NCBI GenBank assembly: GCA_910579225.1
Contig: CAJTTI010000013.1
Coordinates: 1-64,000, forward strand
Reading direction: 5' to 3'
Source of the DNA: an uncultured Lachnospiraceae bacterium
Lineage (GTDB): Bacteria; Bacillota; Clostridia; Lachnospirales; Lachnospiraceae
Length of the DNA: 64,000 bases
In this document: positions 43,576 to 52,987 of the stretch, in pieces
Layout: each line of letters opens with the position of its first letter
Position numbering within the stretch: position 1 is the stretch's first letter
Notes under the pieces: generated by a model
Database searches by the model: none
Seen by the model: only the letters and a program-made list of their open reading frames with translations
Told to the model about the DNA's origin: nothing
Program-made: the position numbers and the translations under genes

Positions 43576-45563
43576 AAATGCAATGTTTTCATATTATCCG
43601 GATTTTCATAATCTTTATGAATTCCATCATCTTCATACAACACATATTTTGAACCTGCATAACCGACCATTGTCATCTGATCTGTACAAACTGCATCTGC
43701 GTATTCTGCTTCTCCGGCAACCGGAATACACCTGCCCTGCCGGATGAACAATGGAACTTCGTTCAGCGCAACATCTACATAATGATGTCCGGCAGGCAGA
43801 ATCTTTTCCTGTATGGATCCGTCCGGCAGGAATTTTACAAACTTCATCTCCTCCGGAAGATAGACATATCTTCCTCTGGCGTTCTGCGTATAGACCGGAG
43901 CGATCATGATCTCGTTGCCAAGCATCAACTGGTCTTCCACCTGAGTCGCATGCATATCTTCCGGATATACAAAAGCAAGAGGCTTAAAGTAAAGGTCATC
44001 TGTCAGTGCAGCCTTCATATACTCACTGTAAAGATACGGAAGCAGGCGGTAACGCACTCCGATAACATGACGGAAATCTTCTGCATCTTCGAACCGGAAA
44101 CATTCCTGTTCTCTTGTTCCCATGGCTGAATGATTACGCATCAGTGGCGTAAATACTCCAAGCGCCAGCCAGCGCAGCACCAGATCTCTGGTAGCATCCG
44201 CGCCAAAACCTCCCAGATCCGCACCTGTATACAGAAATCCGCACATATTCAAAGAAGGCATCATTTTCAGATTCAGTAAAATATGGCTCCACCAGGACTT
44301 GTTATCTCCCGTCCAGATACCACCATAGCGATGCATACCTATGTAAGAAGACCTGGAGAACATCAGAAAACGTCTGTCCGGATCAATTCGTTCAAAAGCT
44401 TCTCCTGCTGCTCTGGTCATATTATAGCCAAACAGATTGTGCACTTTGTCATGACGGACCCTTCCTTTGTCTGTCTGATGGTAAAAAATCTCATAATCGC
44501 TCTTATTGCTTCCCAGATTCAGAATCGCATCTTTGACTTCAAATATGGAATGCTCCCCATTGGTGTCCTCCAAAAATGCTTTTACGGTCTCGCTGATTTC
44601 CTGAACCCCTTCCGGCGTATAAAAAATAGCCGGTTCATTCATGTCGTTCCAGAACCCTTCAATTCCCTGTTCTGTCAGAAAGCGGTATTTATCCCCGAAC
44701 CATTTTCTGGCCTCCGGATTCAGCACATCCGGAAAGTGCGTGTCTCCCGGCCATACAGCTGCCACAAAATCGCTTCCGTCTTCTCTCTGACAGAAATACC
44801 GGTTCTTCACACCCTCTTCATAGACATCATAACCCTTTTCAATCTTGACTCCTGCATCAATGATCGGAATCAGACGGATATTTTGCTCTTTCAGTTCCTC
44901 CACAAATTCCGGGAAACCGTGAAAATTTTTCTCATTCAGCGTGAAATCTTTGAAATCCTGCATATAATCAATGTCCATATATATCATGTCCATGGGAATA
45001 TGATTACTGCGGTATCCGTCAGCTATTTTCCGATAATCTTCTTTTGTACGGTAACCCCAGCGGCTCTGTCCGAATCCAAAAGCAAATTTAGGCGGAATAT
45101 AACTTCTGCCGATAATTTTCCGAAACTGCTTTACAATGTCATAAGGAGACTCCCCTTCCATCACATACAGGTACAAATCCGCATTCTCGCAGGTGATTTT
45201 CAATGTATCCATACGAGTATATCCAATATCGAACGTCAGTTTGGATGGATAATCCACAAACAGGCCGAACGTCTGTGCTCCAGATACAATGATAAAATTA
45301 TGCGCAGCATACAAAGATCTCTTATCTTCGGTATGGTTTGGATCATCCGCACACTCACTGATATAGCAGTATCCTCTCTTATTAATCCCTCTGTTCGCCT
45401 CTCCAAGTCCATAGACAACATCCTCTGTATCAAGCGTATAGCTAAAGCAAAAACCACTTTCCAGGGTGACAGTTCCGTAAGCCGGTACCCCTTTGGCGGA
45501 TTCCACAGGAACCATAACTGCTTCCGTCTCGAAAGGTACTCCATATACATATTTTTGAATCAT
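43572..45563 (-). CDS. Glycoside hydrolase family 31 (alpha-glucosidase-like)
   Basis: A 663-residue cytosolic GH31 enzyme. An N-terminal beta-sandwich (about 1-150) is followed by the barrel with DMIYMDIDYM, the catalytic FWNDMNEPAIF (nucleophile Asp), RRFLMFSRSSYIGMHRYGG and TGADLGGFG (acid/base region). Family activities include alpha-glucosidase and alpha-xylosidase; the sequence does not settle which. The ATG at 45563 has AAGGAGG eight bases upstream; the longer frame from 45644 reads through the promoter. It is divergent from a second AraC gene that probably regulates it. Confidence 0.92.
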   Translation of the reverse strand: MIQKYVYGVPFETEAVMVPVESAKGVPAYGTVTLESGFCFSYTLDTEDVVYGLGEANRGINKRGYCYISECADDPNHTEDKRSLYAAHNFIIVSGAQTFGLFVDYPSKLTFDIGYTRMDTLKITCENADLYLYVMEGESPYDIVKQFRKIIGRSYIPPKFAFGFGQSRWGYRTKEDYRKIADGYRSNHIPMDMIYMDIDYMQDFKDFTLNEKNFHGFPEFVEELKEQNIRLIPIIDAGVKIEKGYDVYEEGVKNRYFCQREDGSDFVAAVWPGDTHFPDVLNPEARKWFGDKYRFLTEQGIEGFWNDMNEPAIFYTPEGVQEISETVKAFLEDTNGEHSIFEVKDAILNLGSNKSDYEIFYHQTDKGRVRHDKVHNLFGYNMTRAAGEAFERIDPDRRFLMFSRSSYIGMHRYGGIWTGDNKSWWSHILLNLKMMPSLNMCGFLYTGADLGGFGADATRDLVLRWLALGVFTPLMRNHSAMGTREQECFRFEDAEDFRHVIGVRYRLLPYLYSEYMKAALTDDLYFKPLAFVYPEDMHATQVEDQLMLGNEIMIAPVYTQNARGRYVYLPEEMKFVKFLPDGSIQEKILPAGHHYVDVALNEVPLFIRQGRCIPVAGEAEYADAVCTDQMTMVGYAGSKYVLYEDDGIHKDYENPDNMKTLHF

Positions 45564-45582
45564 ACTGCAATCCTCCTTCATT

Positions 45583-45635
45583 AATGTATAGTATAGATAC
45601 ATTTTCTTGCAAATACTTGCATTATTCTGTATAAT
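45583..45635. promoter_or_regulatory. Divergent control region of the GH31 and AraC genes
   Basis: On the plus strand TTGCAA (45607-45612), 17 bases and TATAAT (45630-45635) form the AraC gene promoter. CTTGCA repeats directly at 45606 and 45616, overlapping its -35. AATGTAT...ATACATT (45583-45603) is a 7-bp inverted repeat spanning a minus-strand TATACT (-10) for GH31, which lacks a good -35. This layout suits activation of GH31 with autorepression of AraC. Confidence 0.5.
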
Positions 45636-45685
45636 TAATAACACAATATTGACATTTTAAATATCTGCCAGAAAGGAGCGCCTCT

Positions 45686-46612
45686 ATGTATCCAGATCCT
45701 GCACTGAGAGAAAACGTCACCCACGGCACCAGAGAACATCCCATACGCATCATGCACTTTATGGCCGGAAAAGGAACACCTCATCCGGACCATTTCTTTG
45801 TAAAGCGCCACTGGCACGATTATGTGGAGATCGTTCATATCACGAAAGGAACCTATCTATTTGAAATCAATCTGGCAGACCACATTTTAAAAAAAGGCGA
45901 TATCTGTATCTTGAACAGCGGAGAACCTCATCAGATTACTGGAAGAGAGACATACGCAACACATGATGTCATACTATTTGATCCCCAAATTCTGAGTTTT
46001 TCTTACGAAGACGAGTGGCAGCAGAACTATATCTCTCCGTTTTTAAACAAATCCCTTATTATGTACAGTCTTCTTGGTCCGAACATGGAAGGATATCCAG
46101 AATTCCTTACGGTTCTGCGGCAACTCATTACTGCCGGAGACCGGAAAGAACCAGGATGGTATGTCAGATGCAAACTTCTCCTTCTAGAACTTCTTGAACT
46201 GGCCGGCCGATACCGGCTCATGCTGCCTGCCAAAGACGTCCTTTCTGCTGCCAGTACCCGTAAGATCGGACGCTACAAAAAAATCATCTCTTATATGGAA
46301 GAACACTACCAGGAAACACTGTCTCTGCAGCAGCTTTCGGAACTGGTTGGCTGCAACAGTCAGTATCTCTGCCGGTTTTTTCGGGAAATTGCGGGCATAT
46401 CCCCGGTTCAGTATCTGCTCTCCTACCGTATTGACCGGGCCTGCGTGCTTCTGGCACACAGTATGCAGTCGGTTACCGATATTGCGTTAATCTGTGGCTT
46501 TGACAATATCAGCTATTTTATCCGAAAATTTCGGGAAGTCAAAGGCTGTACCCCAGGCGAATACCGAAAAAACATCCAAAAAAGGGCTGTCTCATTCCCA
46601 ACAGCCCCGTAA
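45686..46612 (+). CDS. AraC-family regulator beside GH31
   Basis: A 308-residue regulator with an N-terminal cupin (HWHDYVEIVHITKGTYLFEIN, with ligand-binding His/Glu, then ILNSGEPHQI) and a C-terminal AraC DNA-binding domain (about 205-295: LSELVGCNSQYLCRFFREIAG and DIALICGFDNISYFIRKFRE). GAAAGGAG precedes the ATG. It probably controls the divergent GH31 gene in response to an alpha-glucoside. Its last codons contain the enolase terminator on the other strand. Confidence 0.92.
   Translation: MYPDPALRENVTHGTREHPIRIMHFMAGKGTPHPDHFFVKRHWHDYVEIVHITKGTYLFEINLADHILKKGDICILNSGEPHQITGRETYATHDVILFDPQILSFSYEDEWQQNYISPFLNKSLIMYSLLGPNMEGYPEFLTVLRQLITAGDRKEPGWYVRCKLLLLELLELAGRYRLMLPAKDVLSAASTRKIGRYKKIISYMEEHYQETLSLQQLSELVGCNSQYLCRFFREIAGISPVQYLLSYRIDRACVLLAHSMQSVTDIALICGFDNISYFIRKFREVKGCTPGEYRKNIQKRAVSFPTAP
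46577..46607 (-). terminator. Enolase terminator inside the araC 3' end
   Basis: GGGCTGT (46584-46590) pairs with ACAGCCC (46601-46607), and on the minus strand TTTTTT follows. It lies 12 bases past the eno stop and within the coding sequence of the convergent AraC gene. Confidence 0.8.
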
Positions 46613-46618
46613 TGCGTC

Positions 46619-47923
46619 TTATTCTTCTGAAAAAGGATTCCTGTAGGATGCCAGTCCCTGCAGTTCTTCTTCAATGCGAAGAAGCTGATTGTATTTTTCA
46701 GTCCTCTCTGCCCTGCAAGGCGCGCCGGTCTTGATCTGGCCTGCTCCACAGGCAACTGCAATGTCTGCAATGATGTCTTCACAGGTTTCTCCGCTCCGGT
46801 GAGAAATAATCGTCCGATATCCCGCTTTGTGCGCCATGTGAATTGCATCAAATGCTTCTGTCAGCGTACCGATCTGATTGACTTTGATCAATATGGCATT
46901 GGCTGCATCCAATTTGATTCCACAAGCCAGTCTTTTCGTATTTGTCACAAACAAATCGTCTCCAACCAACTGCACTCTGCCCCCAAGCTGCCTGGTCATA
47001 TGCTGCCAGCCGTCCCAATCGTCCTCAGACAGGCCGTCTTCAATGGACACAAGCGGATACATAGATACCAGTTCTTCATAGTAATCAATCAATTCCTCCG
47101 ATGTGCGACTGACTCTCTGACCATTCATACGTGCCTCGCCCGGAAACTCATAACGTCCGCTTTTCTCATTGATCAGCTCGCTGGCTGCCGCATCCATGGC
47201 AAACACAAAATCCTGTCCGGGCTCGTATCCTGCTTCCTCTACCGCTTCCTTCAGATAGAGAAGTACTTCTTTTGCATCCCGGATATCCGGTGCAAACCCG
47301 CCTTCATCTCCAACCGCCGTTGTCAGACCTTCTTTGCTCAGAATCAGTTTTAGTTTATGATAAACTTCCACACCCATACGCAGCCCTTCACGGAAACTAG
47401 CCGCCCTCACCGGCATGATCATAAATTCCTGAAAATCCAGGCTGTTTTTGGAGTGTCTCCCTCCATTTAAAATATTCATCATGGGAACGGGCATAGTATC
47501 TGTTCTAATGCCGCCAAGATACTGATAGACCGGAAGACCCAGGGCCTTTGCAGACGCCTTGGCCACCGCCATGGATACCGCCAGAATTGCATTGGCTCCC
47601 AGGTTGGATTTATTCTCTGTACCATCTGCGTCAATCAGCAGGTGATCAATATATCCCTGGTTCAGTGCATTTTCACCCAACAGAACATTGGCAATCTTTG
47701 TGTTTACATTGGTGACAGCCTTTTCCACTCCCAGACCCAGATACCGTTCCTGACCGTCCCGGAGTTCCACTGCCTCAAACCGCCCGGTAGACGCACCGGA
47801 CGGGACCGATGCCCGCGCCTGATACACGCCGTCCAGAAGCACTTCAGCCTCCACCGTCGGATTTCCTCTGGAATCCAGTATTTCCCTTGCATGAATATAA
47901 GTAATCGGCAGATATAAATTCAT
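46619..47923 (-). CDS. eno: Enolase (phosphopyruvate hydratase)
   Basis: A 434-residue enolase converting 2-phosphoglycerate to phosphoenolpyruvate. ILDSRGNPTVEAEV, SGASTGRFEAVELRDG, the metal ligands in VSIEDGLSEDDW and VGDDLFVTN, and SHRSGETCEDIIADIAV are present. The length is normal. It starts at ATG 47923, with GAGGAGG about 11 bases upstream inside the 3' arm of a terminator-like hairpin that fills the space to the preceding gene. It is the last gene of the glycolytic run on this strand. Confidence 0.96.
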   Translation of the reverse strand: MNLYLPITYIHAREILDSRGNPTVEAEVLLDGVYQARASVPSGASTGRFEAVELRDGQERYLGLGVEKAVTNVNTKIANVLLGENALNQGYIDHLLIDADGTENKSNLGANAILAVSMAVAKASAKALGLPVYQYLGGIRTDTMPVPMMNILNGGRHSKNSLDFQEFMIMPVRAASFREGLRMGVEVYHKLKLILSKEGLTTAVGDEGGFAPDIRDAKEVLLYLKEAVEEAGYEPGQDFVFAMDAAASELINEKSGRYEFPGEARMNGQRVSRTSEELIDYYEELVSMYPLVSIEDGLSEDDWDGWQHMTRQLGGRVQLVGDDLFVTNTKRLACGIKLDAANAILIKVNQIGTLTEAFDAIHMAHKAGYRTIISHRSGETCEDIIADIAVACGAGQIKTGAPCRAERTEKYNQLLRIEEELQGLASYRNPFSEE

Positions 47924-47924
47924 C

Positions 47925-47974
47925 AAAAAAGAACCTCCTCACACGTTTCTGTTAGTATGAGCAGGTTCTTTTTT
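47925..47974 (-). promoter_or_regulatory. Terminator-like hairpin containing the eno Shine-Dalgarno
   Basis: AAAAAAGAACCTGCTC (starting one base after the upstream stop codon) pairs with GAGGAGGTTCTTTTTT at 15 of 16 positions, with an 18-base loop. The second arm carries the AGGAGG for eno and ends in six T, one base before the ATG. It can act as intrinsic terminator and as translation block. A T-rich run follows on the plus strand too. Confidence 0.7.
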
Positions 47975-47975
47975 T

Positions 47976-49295
47976 TTATTCAATATTTGACAGATACTGG
48001 GACATCATATATCCCTCTTCGTTATTCTGTTCAATACAGCGGATCTGGACCCATTCGCCTGTCGGGTCCCCCAATACCTCGACTTTCTCATCCTTCTTAA
48101 CTTTCGTGAGAACAGTACTGTTTGTATTGCTTTCACTCCGGATATTGATCGTGTTGCCGGTCACCCTCATAACCAATGGTTCTGCTTCCACCGGCTCTTC
48201 TGCTGGTTCTTCAGGAACCTCTTCCGCAGGGGGCTCTGCCTCTATATTCTCCTCAGGCTCAACAGAATCCTCTGAACCTTCTTCGCCTTTGATAATCAGC
48301 TTGTTGTCGTCTTCGCCTTCCTCCTGCTCTGTCTGATCCGGAACTTTTTCCGTATCTCCACCCTTACTCAGAAGTCGGAATCCCAAAACTCCGACAATCG
48401 CCACAATAATGACTGCAAGTACAATTCCGAGAATGATCATCTTTCTGCCGTCGTCTTCCATATCCCAGTCATAACGGTCATCATACTCGTCCTCTTCCTC
48501 CTCATCATACTCCTCGTCATCATATTCCTCATCATCTTCGTCCTCGTCGTATTCCTCTTCCTCCTCTTCCTCAGGCTCTTCTCTTACGATCGGGACAATC
48601 TTCTTCGGTTTCTCCGGTTCCGGCTCTGCAACAAAATACTCAAAATCATCAGTTTCTTCTTTCTTCACAACTGGTTCTGCTGATACTCCTGCAGCTTTCG
48701 ACGCATCCGTATACACAGTTTCCACCCAGTCCTGAGAACTATTATTAACAGTCTGGCTGGAAGCTCCAAGAAGCAATAATTTCCAGTTGTCAAGGTAAGC
48801 CGCCACGCTCTCCGGCTGATCTTTTGTAATAGTAGGCAGAACCTTTCCAAGCTTTTCAAGCTCCGTCTGAATCTTGTCCTCTGCCAACCCATAGATCGCT
48901 GAAATCTCTGCCGCTGAAAAATCATCTTTGAACGACATAACCAGCATAATCCGGTGAAGCAGAGGAAACGTAGCCGGTATCTCTGCCAGCGTCTTAATAC
49001 TGTCAGAATCTGTCTTCTCCTGCTTTCCAAGCAGCCTATGATAATGCTTGCGCAGCTTCTGATAAAATCTGTGTAAAAACCATCGTTCTTTGTCAAAAGC
49101 ATCATCCGCCTCTTCCAGCGCTCCAAATACATCCTTATAGAAATCTTTGATAAATTCCAGCGCCTGGTCTTCTTTCTGGATAATCAAAAGGCTTCTGCAG
49201 TATACTTCCTCATAGGTTGCATCGTACAGCCTTCTATACCCCTGGCTGCTGCCACTTTTCAGTTCTTCCAGCGCCCGTCTTATCTCAAGTACCAT
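47976..49295 (-). CDS. Membrane protein with sigma-like N-terminus and extracellular SH3 domain
   Basis: A 439-residue protein in four parts. Residues 1-160 are helical and resemble sigma-70 regions 2 and 4 (LYDATYEEVYCRSLLIIQ; FKDDFSAAEISAIYGLAEDKIQTELEKL). Residues 239-282 are an almost pure Asp/Glu/Tyr tract. Residues 286-308 are one membrane helix. After a Glu-rich spacer, residues about 372-436 form a bacterial SH3 domain (TINIRSESNTNSTVLTKVKK). SH3b domains bind cell wall, so the protein may report wall state to a cytosolic sigma-like domain. The role is unknown. It lies between gpmI and eno on the same strand. GAGGAG precedes the ATG. Confidence 0.72.
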   Translation of the reverse strand: MVLEIRRALEELKSGSSQGYRRLYDATYEEVYCRSLLIIQKEDQALEFIKDFYKDVFGALEEADDAFDKERWFLHRFYQKLRKHYHRLLGKQEKTDSDSIKTLAEIPATFPLLHRIMLVMSFKDDFSAAEISAIYGLAEDKIQTELEKLGKVLPTITKDQPESVAAYLDNWKLLLLGASSQTVNNSSQDWVETVYTDASKAAGVSAEPVVKKEETDDFEYFVAEPEPEKPKKIVPIVREEPEEEEEEEYDEDEDDEEYDDEEYDEEEEDEYDDRYDWDMEDDGRKMIILGIVLAVIIVAIVGVLGFRLLSKGGDTEKVPDQTEQEEGEDDNKLIIKGEEGSEDSVEPEENIEAEPPAEEVPEEPAEEPVEAEPLVMRVTGNTINIRSESNTNSTVLTKVKKDEKVEVLGDPTGEWVQIRCIEQNNEEGYMMSQYLSNIE

Positions 49296-49320
49296 ATAAA
49301 CTCCTCATCTAATACATTTG

Positions 49321-50859
49321 TTATTTTACCAGCAGCGACTTTCCAGTCATCTCAGCCGGTTGTTTCATTCCCATTAACTCCAGAAGCGTCGGAATAATAT
49401 CTGCCAGACAACCGCCTTCTCTGAGTTTATATGCCGGATCTGCATTCACCAGAATAAACGGCACCGGATTTACTGTATGGGCTGTAAAGGGTGCACCAGT
49501 CTCATAATCCTTGAGCTGCTCCGCATTTCCATGATCTGCACAAATGAACATCTGGCCATCCACAGATTTCAGCGCCTCCACTGCTTTTCCCACACACTCG
49601 TCAACAGCTTCCACAGCTTTGATCGCTGCTTCTTCCACACCCGTATGGCCTACCATATCCGGATTCGCAAAGTTGATAATAATCACATCGTACTTATCCG
49701 ATTGAATCGCCTCACAAAGCTTGTCACACACACCATAGGCACTCATCTCCGGCTGAAGATCATAAGTTGCAACTTTCGGAGATTTCACGAGAATACGGTC
49801 CTCGCCCTTGTTCGGTTCTTCTACTCCGCCATTGAAGAAAAAGGTTACGTGTGCATACTTCTCCGTCTCTGCAATCCGGGCCTGTGTCTTTCCATTTGCT
49901 GCCAGATATTCACCAAAAGTATTGTCAAGCGTCACCTTATGAAACGCAACCTGCTTGTTCGGAATCGTCACATCATACTCCGTGAAGCATACATACGTCA
50001 GATCCAGTTTTTTCTCTCTCTCAAATCCGGCAAATTCATCATCACAGAACGCTCTGGTGATTTCGCGTGCCCGATCCGGACGGAAGTTGAAGAAAATAAT
50101 AGAATCTCTGTCCTGAATCGTCGTCAACGGCTTGTCATCTTTTGTCACAACAATCGGTTTTACAAACTCATCAAACACTTCTTCTTTATAAGAATCATTG
50201 ACTCCGCAGACCGGACAAGGATTCTGCGCCCCTTCTCCTTTTGTCAGCGCGCGGTAAGCAACTTCCACACGCTCCCAGCGGTTATCACGGTCCATTGCAT
50301 AGTAACGTCCCATAACCGTCGCCACTTCACCCACACCGATCTCTTTCATCTTATCGTTCAGCTCTTTAATATATCCTTTGCCGGAAGCCGGAGGCGTATC
50401 ACGCCCGTCCAGGAAGCAGTGTACATAGACTTTCTCCAGTCCATGACGTTTTGCCAGATCCAGAAGGCCGTACAGGTGCGTATTATGGCTGTGAACGCCA
50501 CCATCAGACAGGAGTCCGTACAAATGAAGCGAGGAGTTGTTTTTCTTCGCGTTTTTCACAGCAGCCAGAAGTGCTTCATTTTCAAAAAATGTCCCGTCTT
50601 CTATCTCCTTGGTAATCCTGGTCAGCTCCTGATAGACAATCCGTCCTGCACCCATATTCAGATGACCAACCTCTGAATTGCCCATCTGGCCGTCCGGAAG
50701 CCCGACTGCAAGTCCGCTTGCATATCCTTTCACGAACGGACACTCTGCCATCAGCTTATCCATCACTGGTGTTTTTGCCTCCGCCACTGCGTTTGCATCT
50801 GTCCTTTCATTTAGTCCATATCCATCTAAAATCATCAACACGGTAGGTTTCTTACTCAT
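49321..50859 (-). CDS. gpmI: Phosphoglycerate mutase, cofactor-independent
   Basis: A 512-residue 2,3-bisphosphoglycerate-independent mutase of the alkaline phosphatase superfamily. LMILDGYGLNERTDANAV, the phosphoserine region GQMGNSEVGHLNMGAGR, and metal ligands in FLDGRDTPP, GRYYAMDRDNRW and ADHGNAEQ are all visible. It interconverts 3- and 2-phosphoglycerate just before enolase. The usual manganese dependence of the family is expected. AAGGAG lies eight bases before the ATG at 50859. Confidence 0.96.
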   Translation of the reverse strand: MSKKPTVLMILDGYGLNERTDANAVAEAKTPVMDKLMAECPFVKGYASGLAVGLPDGQMGNSEVGHLNMGAGRIVYQELTRITKEIEDGTFFENEALLAAVKNAKKNNSSLHLYGLLSDGGVHSHNTHLYGLLDLAKRHGLEKVYVHCFLDGRDTPPASGKGYIKELNDKMKEIGVGEVATVMGRYYAMDRDNRWERVEVAYRALTKGEGAQNPCPVCGVNDSYKEEVFDEFVKPIVVTKDDKPLTTIQDRDSIIFFNFRPDRAREITRAFCDDEFAGFEREKKLDLTYVCFTEYDVTIPNKQVAFHKVTLDNTFGEYLAANGKTQARIAETEKYAHVTFFFNGGVEEPNKGEDRILVKSPKVATYDLQPEMSAYGVCDKLCEAIQSDKYDVIIINFANPDMVGHTGVEEAAIKAVEAVDECVGKAVEALKSVDGQMFICADHGNAEQLKDYETGAPFTAHTVNPVPFILVNADPAYKLREGGCLADIIPTLLELMGMKQPAEMTGKSLLVK

Positions 50860-50959
50860 TCATTCGTCTCCTTATATGTGTTCTCTAATCTTTTATTTTA
50901 CACGAAGCATGCAGAACATGCAAGTGACGAAGCAGTTTTTCATAATTTTTTATAAATTC

Positions 50960-50979
50960 CAGGTATGTTCAAATACCTG
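50960..50979 (-). terminator. Weak hairpin after the aldo-keto reductase
   Basis: CAGGTAT, loop of six, ATACCTG, followed on the minus strand by GAATTTATAAAAAATT. The 174-bp gap shows no gene. Confidence 0.4.
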
Positions 50980-51033
50980 CCGGTTCCCAACATGGCGTAA
51001 ACAGGCAGGCATCCGAAACTTTACTCCATCACT

Positions 51034-51888
51034 TTACGGACGCTCTACGATGACCCGCTCCAGATCCGGGTGCTCTCCACCCCACCCAATCTGAGGCAGG
51101 CAGCGAAGCAGATACATATCTTCTACTGTAATCTCAATCCCGGGAAGCTTCAGATTCTGCTGCATCCGCTCAGAAGAAGAAGCCTTGGGAATGACGCCAA
51201 TATCCTGCTGCAGCAGGAATCTCAACAAAAACTGCGCCGGAAAGACGTTGTATTTCTGTGCCATCTGAATTACCAGAGGTTCTTCCAGAACACGGCGCCT
51301 GCCCAACGGGCTCCACGCCTGTACCTGAATCCCCCAACTCTTACAGTATTGTACTGCAGCTTCCTGCAGATACCCCACATGAAGTTCCAGCTGATCAACC
51401 ATCGGACGCACATCCGCCGACTCCAGCAGAACCTTCAGATGATGAGGCAGAAAATTACTGACCCCGATGGCCCGTACCTTCCCCTGATGATAGAATTCCT
51501 CCAGTGCTTTCCAGCTCTCCTGCACCAGCTTTTTCCAGTCCGGACAATCCGGCGACGACTTGGGCCAATGAAGCAAAAACAGATCCAGATAGTCTGTCTG
51601 CAGACGAACAAGAGAATCTTCAAAACTTTTCTTCGTCTTCTCATAGCCCAAATCTGTCTTCCAGACCTTTGAAGTCAGGAAAACTTCCTCACGCGGGATT
51701 CTGCTTTCTCTGAGCGCCTCCCCTACGTATTCTTCATTCTTATACACAGCCGCCGTATCCAGCAGACGGTATCCTGCTTCCAGCGCCATATGTACCGTAC
51801 GTGCATCGCTTCCGTCTGTACACTTATAGGTGCCATAGCCGATTTTCGGCATCTTCACGCCGTTTTGCAATACAAAACAGTCACTCAT
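51034..51888 (-). CDS. Aldo/keto reductase
   Basis: A 284-residue NADPH-dependent reductase of the AKR5-like group. GYRLLDTAAVYKNEEYVGEAL has the catalytic Asp and Tyr, LTSKVWKTDLGYEKT the Lys, LFLLHWPKSS the His, and VIPKASSSERMQQNL binds NADPH. Family members reduce small aldehydes and ketones such as methylglyoxal; the location within a glycolytic island would suit detoxifying methylglyoxal, but this is inference. GGAGG precedes the ATG. Confidence 0.93.
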   Translation of the reverse strand: MSDCFVLQNGVKMPKIGYGTYKCTDGSDARTVHMALEAGYRLLDTAAVYKNEEYVGEALRESRIPREEVFLTSKVWKTDLGYEKTKKSFEDSLVRLQTDYLDLFLLHWPKSSPDCPDWKKLVQESWKALEEFYHQGKVRAIGVSNFLPHHLKVLLESADVRPMVDQLELHVGYLQEAAVQYCKSWGIQVQAWSPLGRRRVLEEPLVIQMAQKYNVFPAQFLLRFLLQQDIGVIPKASSSERMQQNLKLPGIEITVEDMYLLRCLPQIGWGGEHPDLERVIVERP

Positions 51889-51934
51889 CTGTTCCCCGCC
51901 TCCTCATATCTCTGTTTCTTATAATCCCATGCTC

Positions 51935-52987
51935 TTAATAACTGATCATTTTGTTATAATCGTCAATCATTGCAGATACTTTACTGTCGAACCCGGCAAT
52001 AGAACCGTCCACCGTAAATGCATTGATGATGCTGATGCCGCTGGGAGCCTCCTGTTCCGCCACTTTCCGGAAGACTTCTTTCAATTCTTCAGCAGAATTC
52101 TCCACTGCATCCTCAAATGTTACAAAATACGCAGACATAGTGGGATATCCTTCATTAGACAACGCTTCCTCATCATTTAAATATCCCAGCACAGTCTCAA
52201 CTTCTTCCATATATTGATCATAAAGGGGCTGAAGCGCTGCCGTATCCAGTTCCAGCATCATGGAATCATCTTCGATGCCCTGGTCATAGATCGCAGTCTG
52301 GATCTCCTGCGCTGTTGTTATCATTTTTGTGATGGAATAAGTAACCACATAGCCTTCTTCTTTCATCTGTTCCAGATCTGCCTCGCGCTGCTCCGATGCC
52401 ACTCCGCCTAATTTATCCACAAAGTCTGCCCCAAGCTGCTCATACTGGGTACAGCTAGCCCAGACTCTTGCATGCAGTTCTTTTCCTTTGGCATAATCGT
52501 CTGTCTGCCAGGAATCTTCGTCCGTATACTCCTGTACTTCGTTCAAAACCGTTCCCAGTTCACGGACCACCGGGCTTAATGCCACATAAGCCTCATCCAG
52601 CTCTGATTTCTCCGGTTTCTTTGCAACCAGCTCGTCCGCACGGTCCAGATCCTCAAATAATCCCTCTGATATGGAATAACAGAAATAAAAATCTTTTAAT
52701 ACGGTAAACTCTTCCTGATAATCAATATATTCGAAATATTTTCCCAGCGAATCCCCCAGACGCCCCACCATGGTATTGTTGATTTCAATATAGAGGTTAT
52801 AAAGCTCCTGCTCCTCTTCCTCTGTGAGAGCCGCCGGTTCTTCTTCCTCTACCTCTGTCTCCTGTACTTCTGCTGTCTCATTCGTCCCTTCATCTGAAAC
52901 CACTGCTGTTTCCTTTCCGGAACACCCCGTTGCCAGTACCATCACCCCTGCTGCTGCAAGAACTGTCATCCATATTTTATTTTTCAT
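51935..52987 (-). CDS. DUF3829-like helical lipoprotein
   Basis: A 350-residue lipoprotein precursor (LATGCSG, Cys near 22) with an acidic spacer (about 30-55) and a mostly helical mature part that resembles the YiiG/DUF3829 family. Catalytic motifs are not visible. The start at 52987 has AGAGGA six to seven bases upstream; the ATG at 53002 overlaps that site. The function is unknown. It follows tpiA, separated by a large inverted repeat. Confidence 0.75.
   Translation of the reverse strand: MKNKIWMTVLAAAGVMVLATGCSGKETAVVSDEGTNETAEVQETEVEEEEPAALTEEEEQELYNLYIEINNTMVGRLGDSLGKYFEYIDYQEEFTVLKDFYFCYSISEGLFEDLDRADELVAKKPEKSELDEAYVALSPVVRELGTVLNEVQEYTDEDSWQTDDYAKGKELHARVWASCTQYEQLGADFVDKLGGVASEQREADLEQMKEEGYVVTYSITKMITTAQEIQTAIYDQGIEDDSMMLELDTAALQPLYDQYMEEVETVLGYLNDEEALSNEGYPTMSAYFVTFEDAVENSAEELKEVFRKVAEQEAPSGISIINAFTVDGSIAGFDSKVSAMIDDYNKMISY

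Noticed and set aside
44283..45584. Plus-strand open frame of 433 codons
   Set aside because: It is antisense to the GH31 gene, with no ribosome site and no motifs.
49477..50676. Plus-strand open frame of 399 codons
   Set aside because: It is antisense to gpmI and has no protein-like features.
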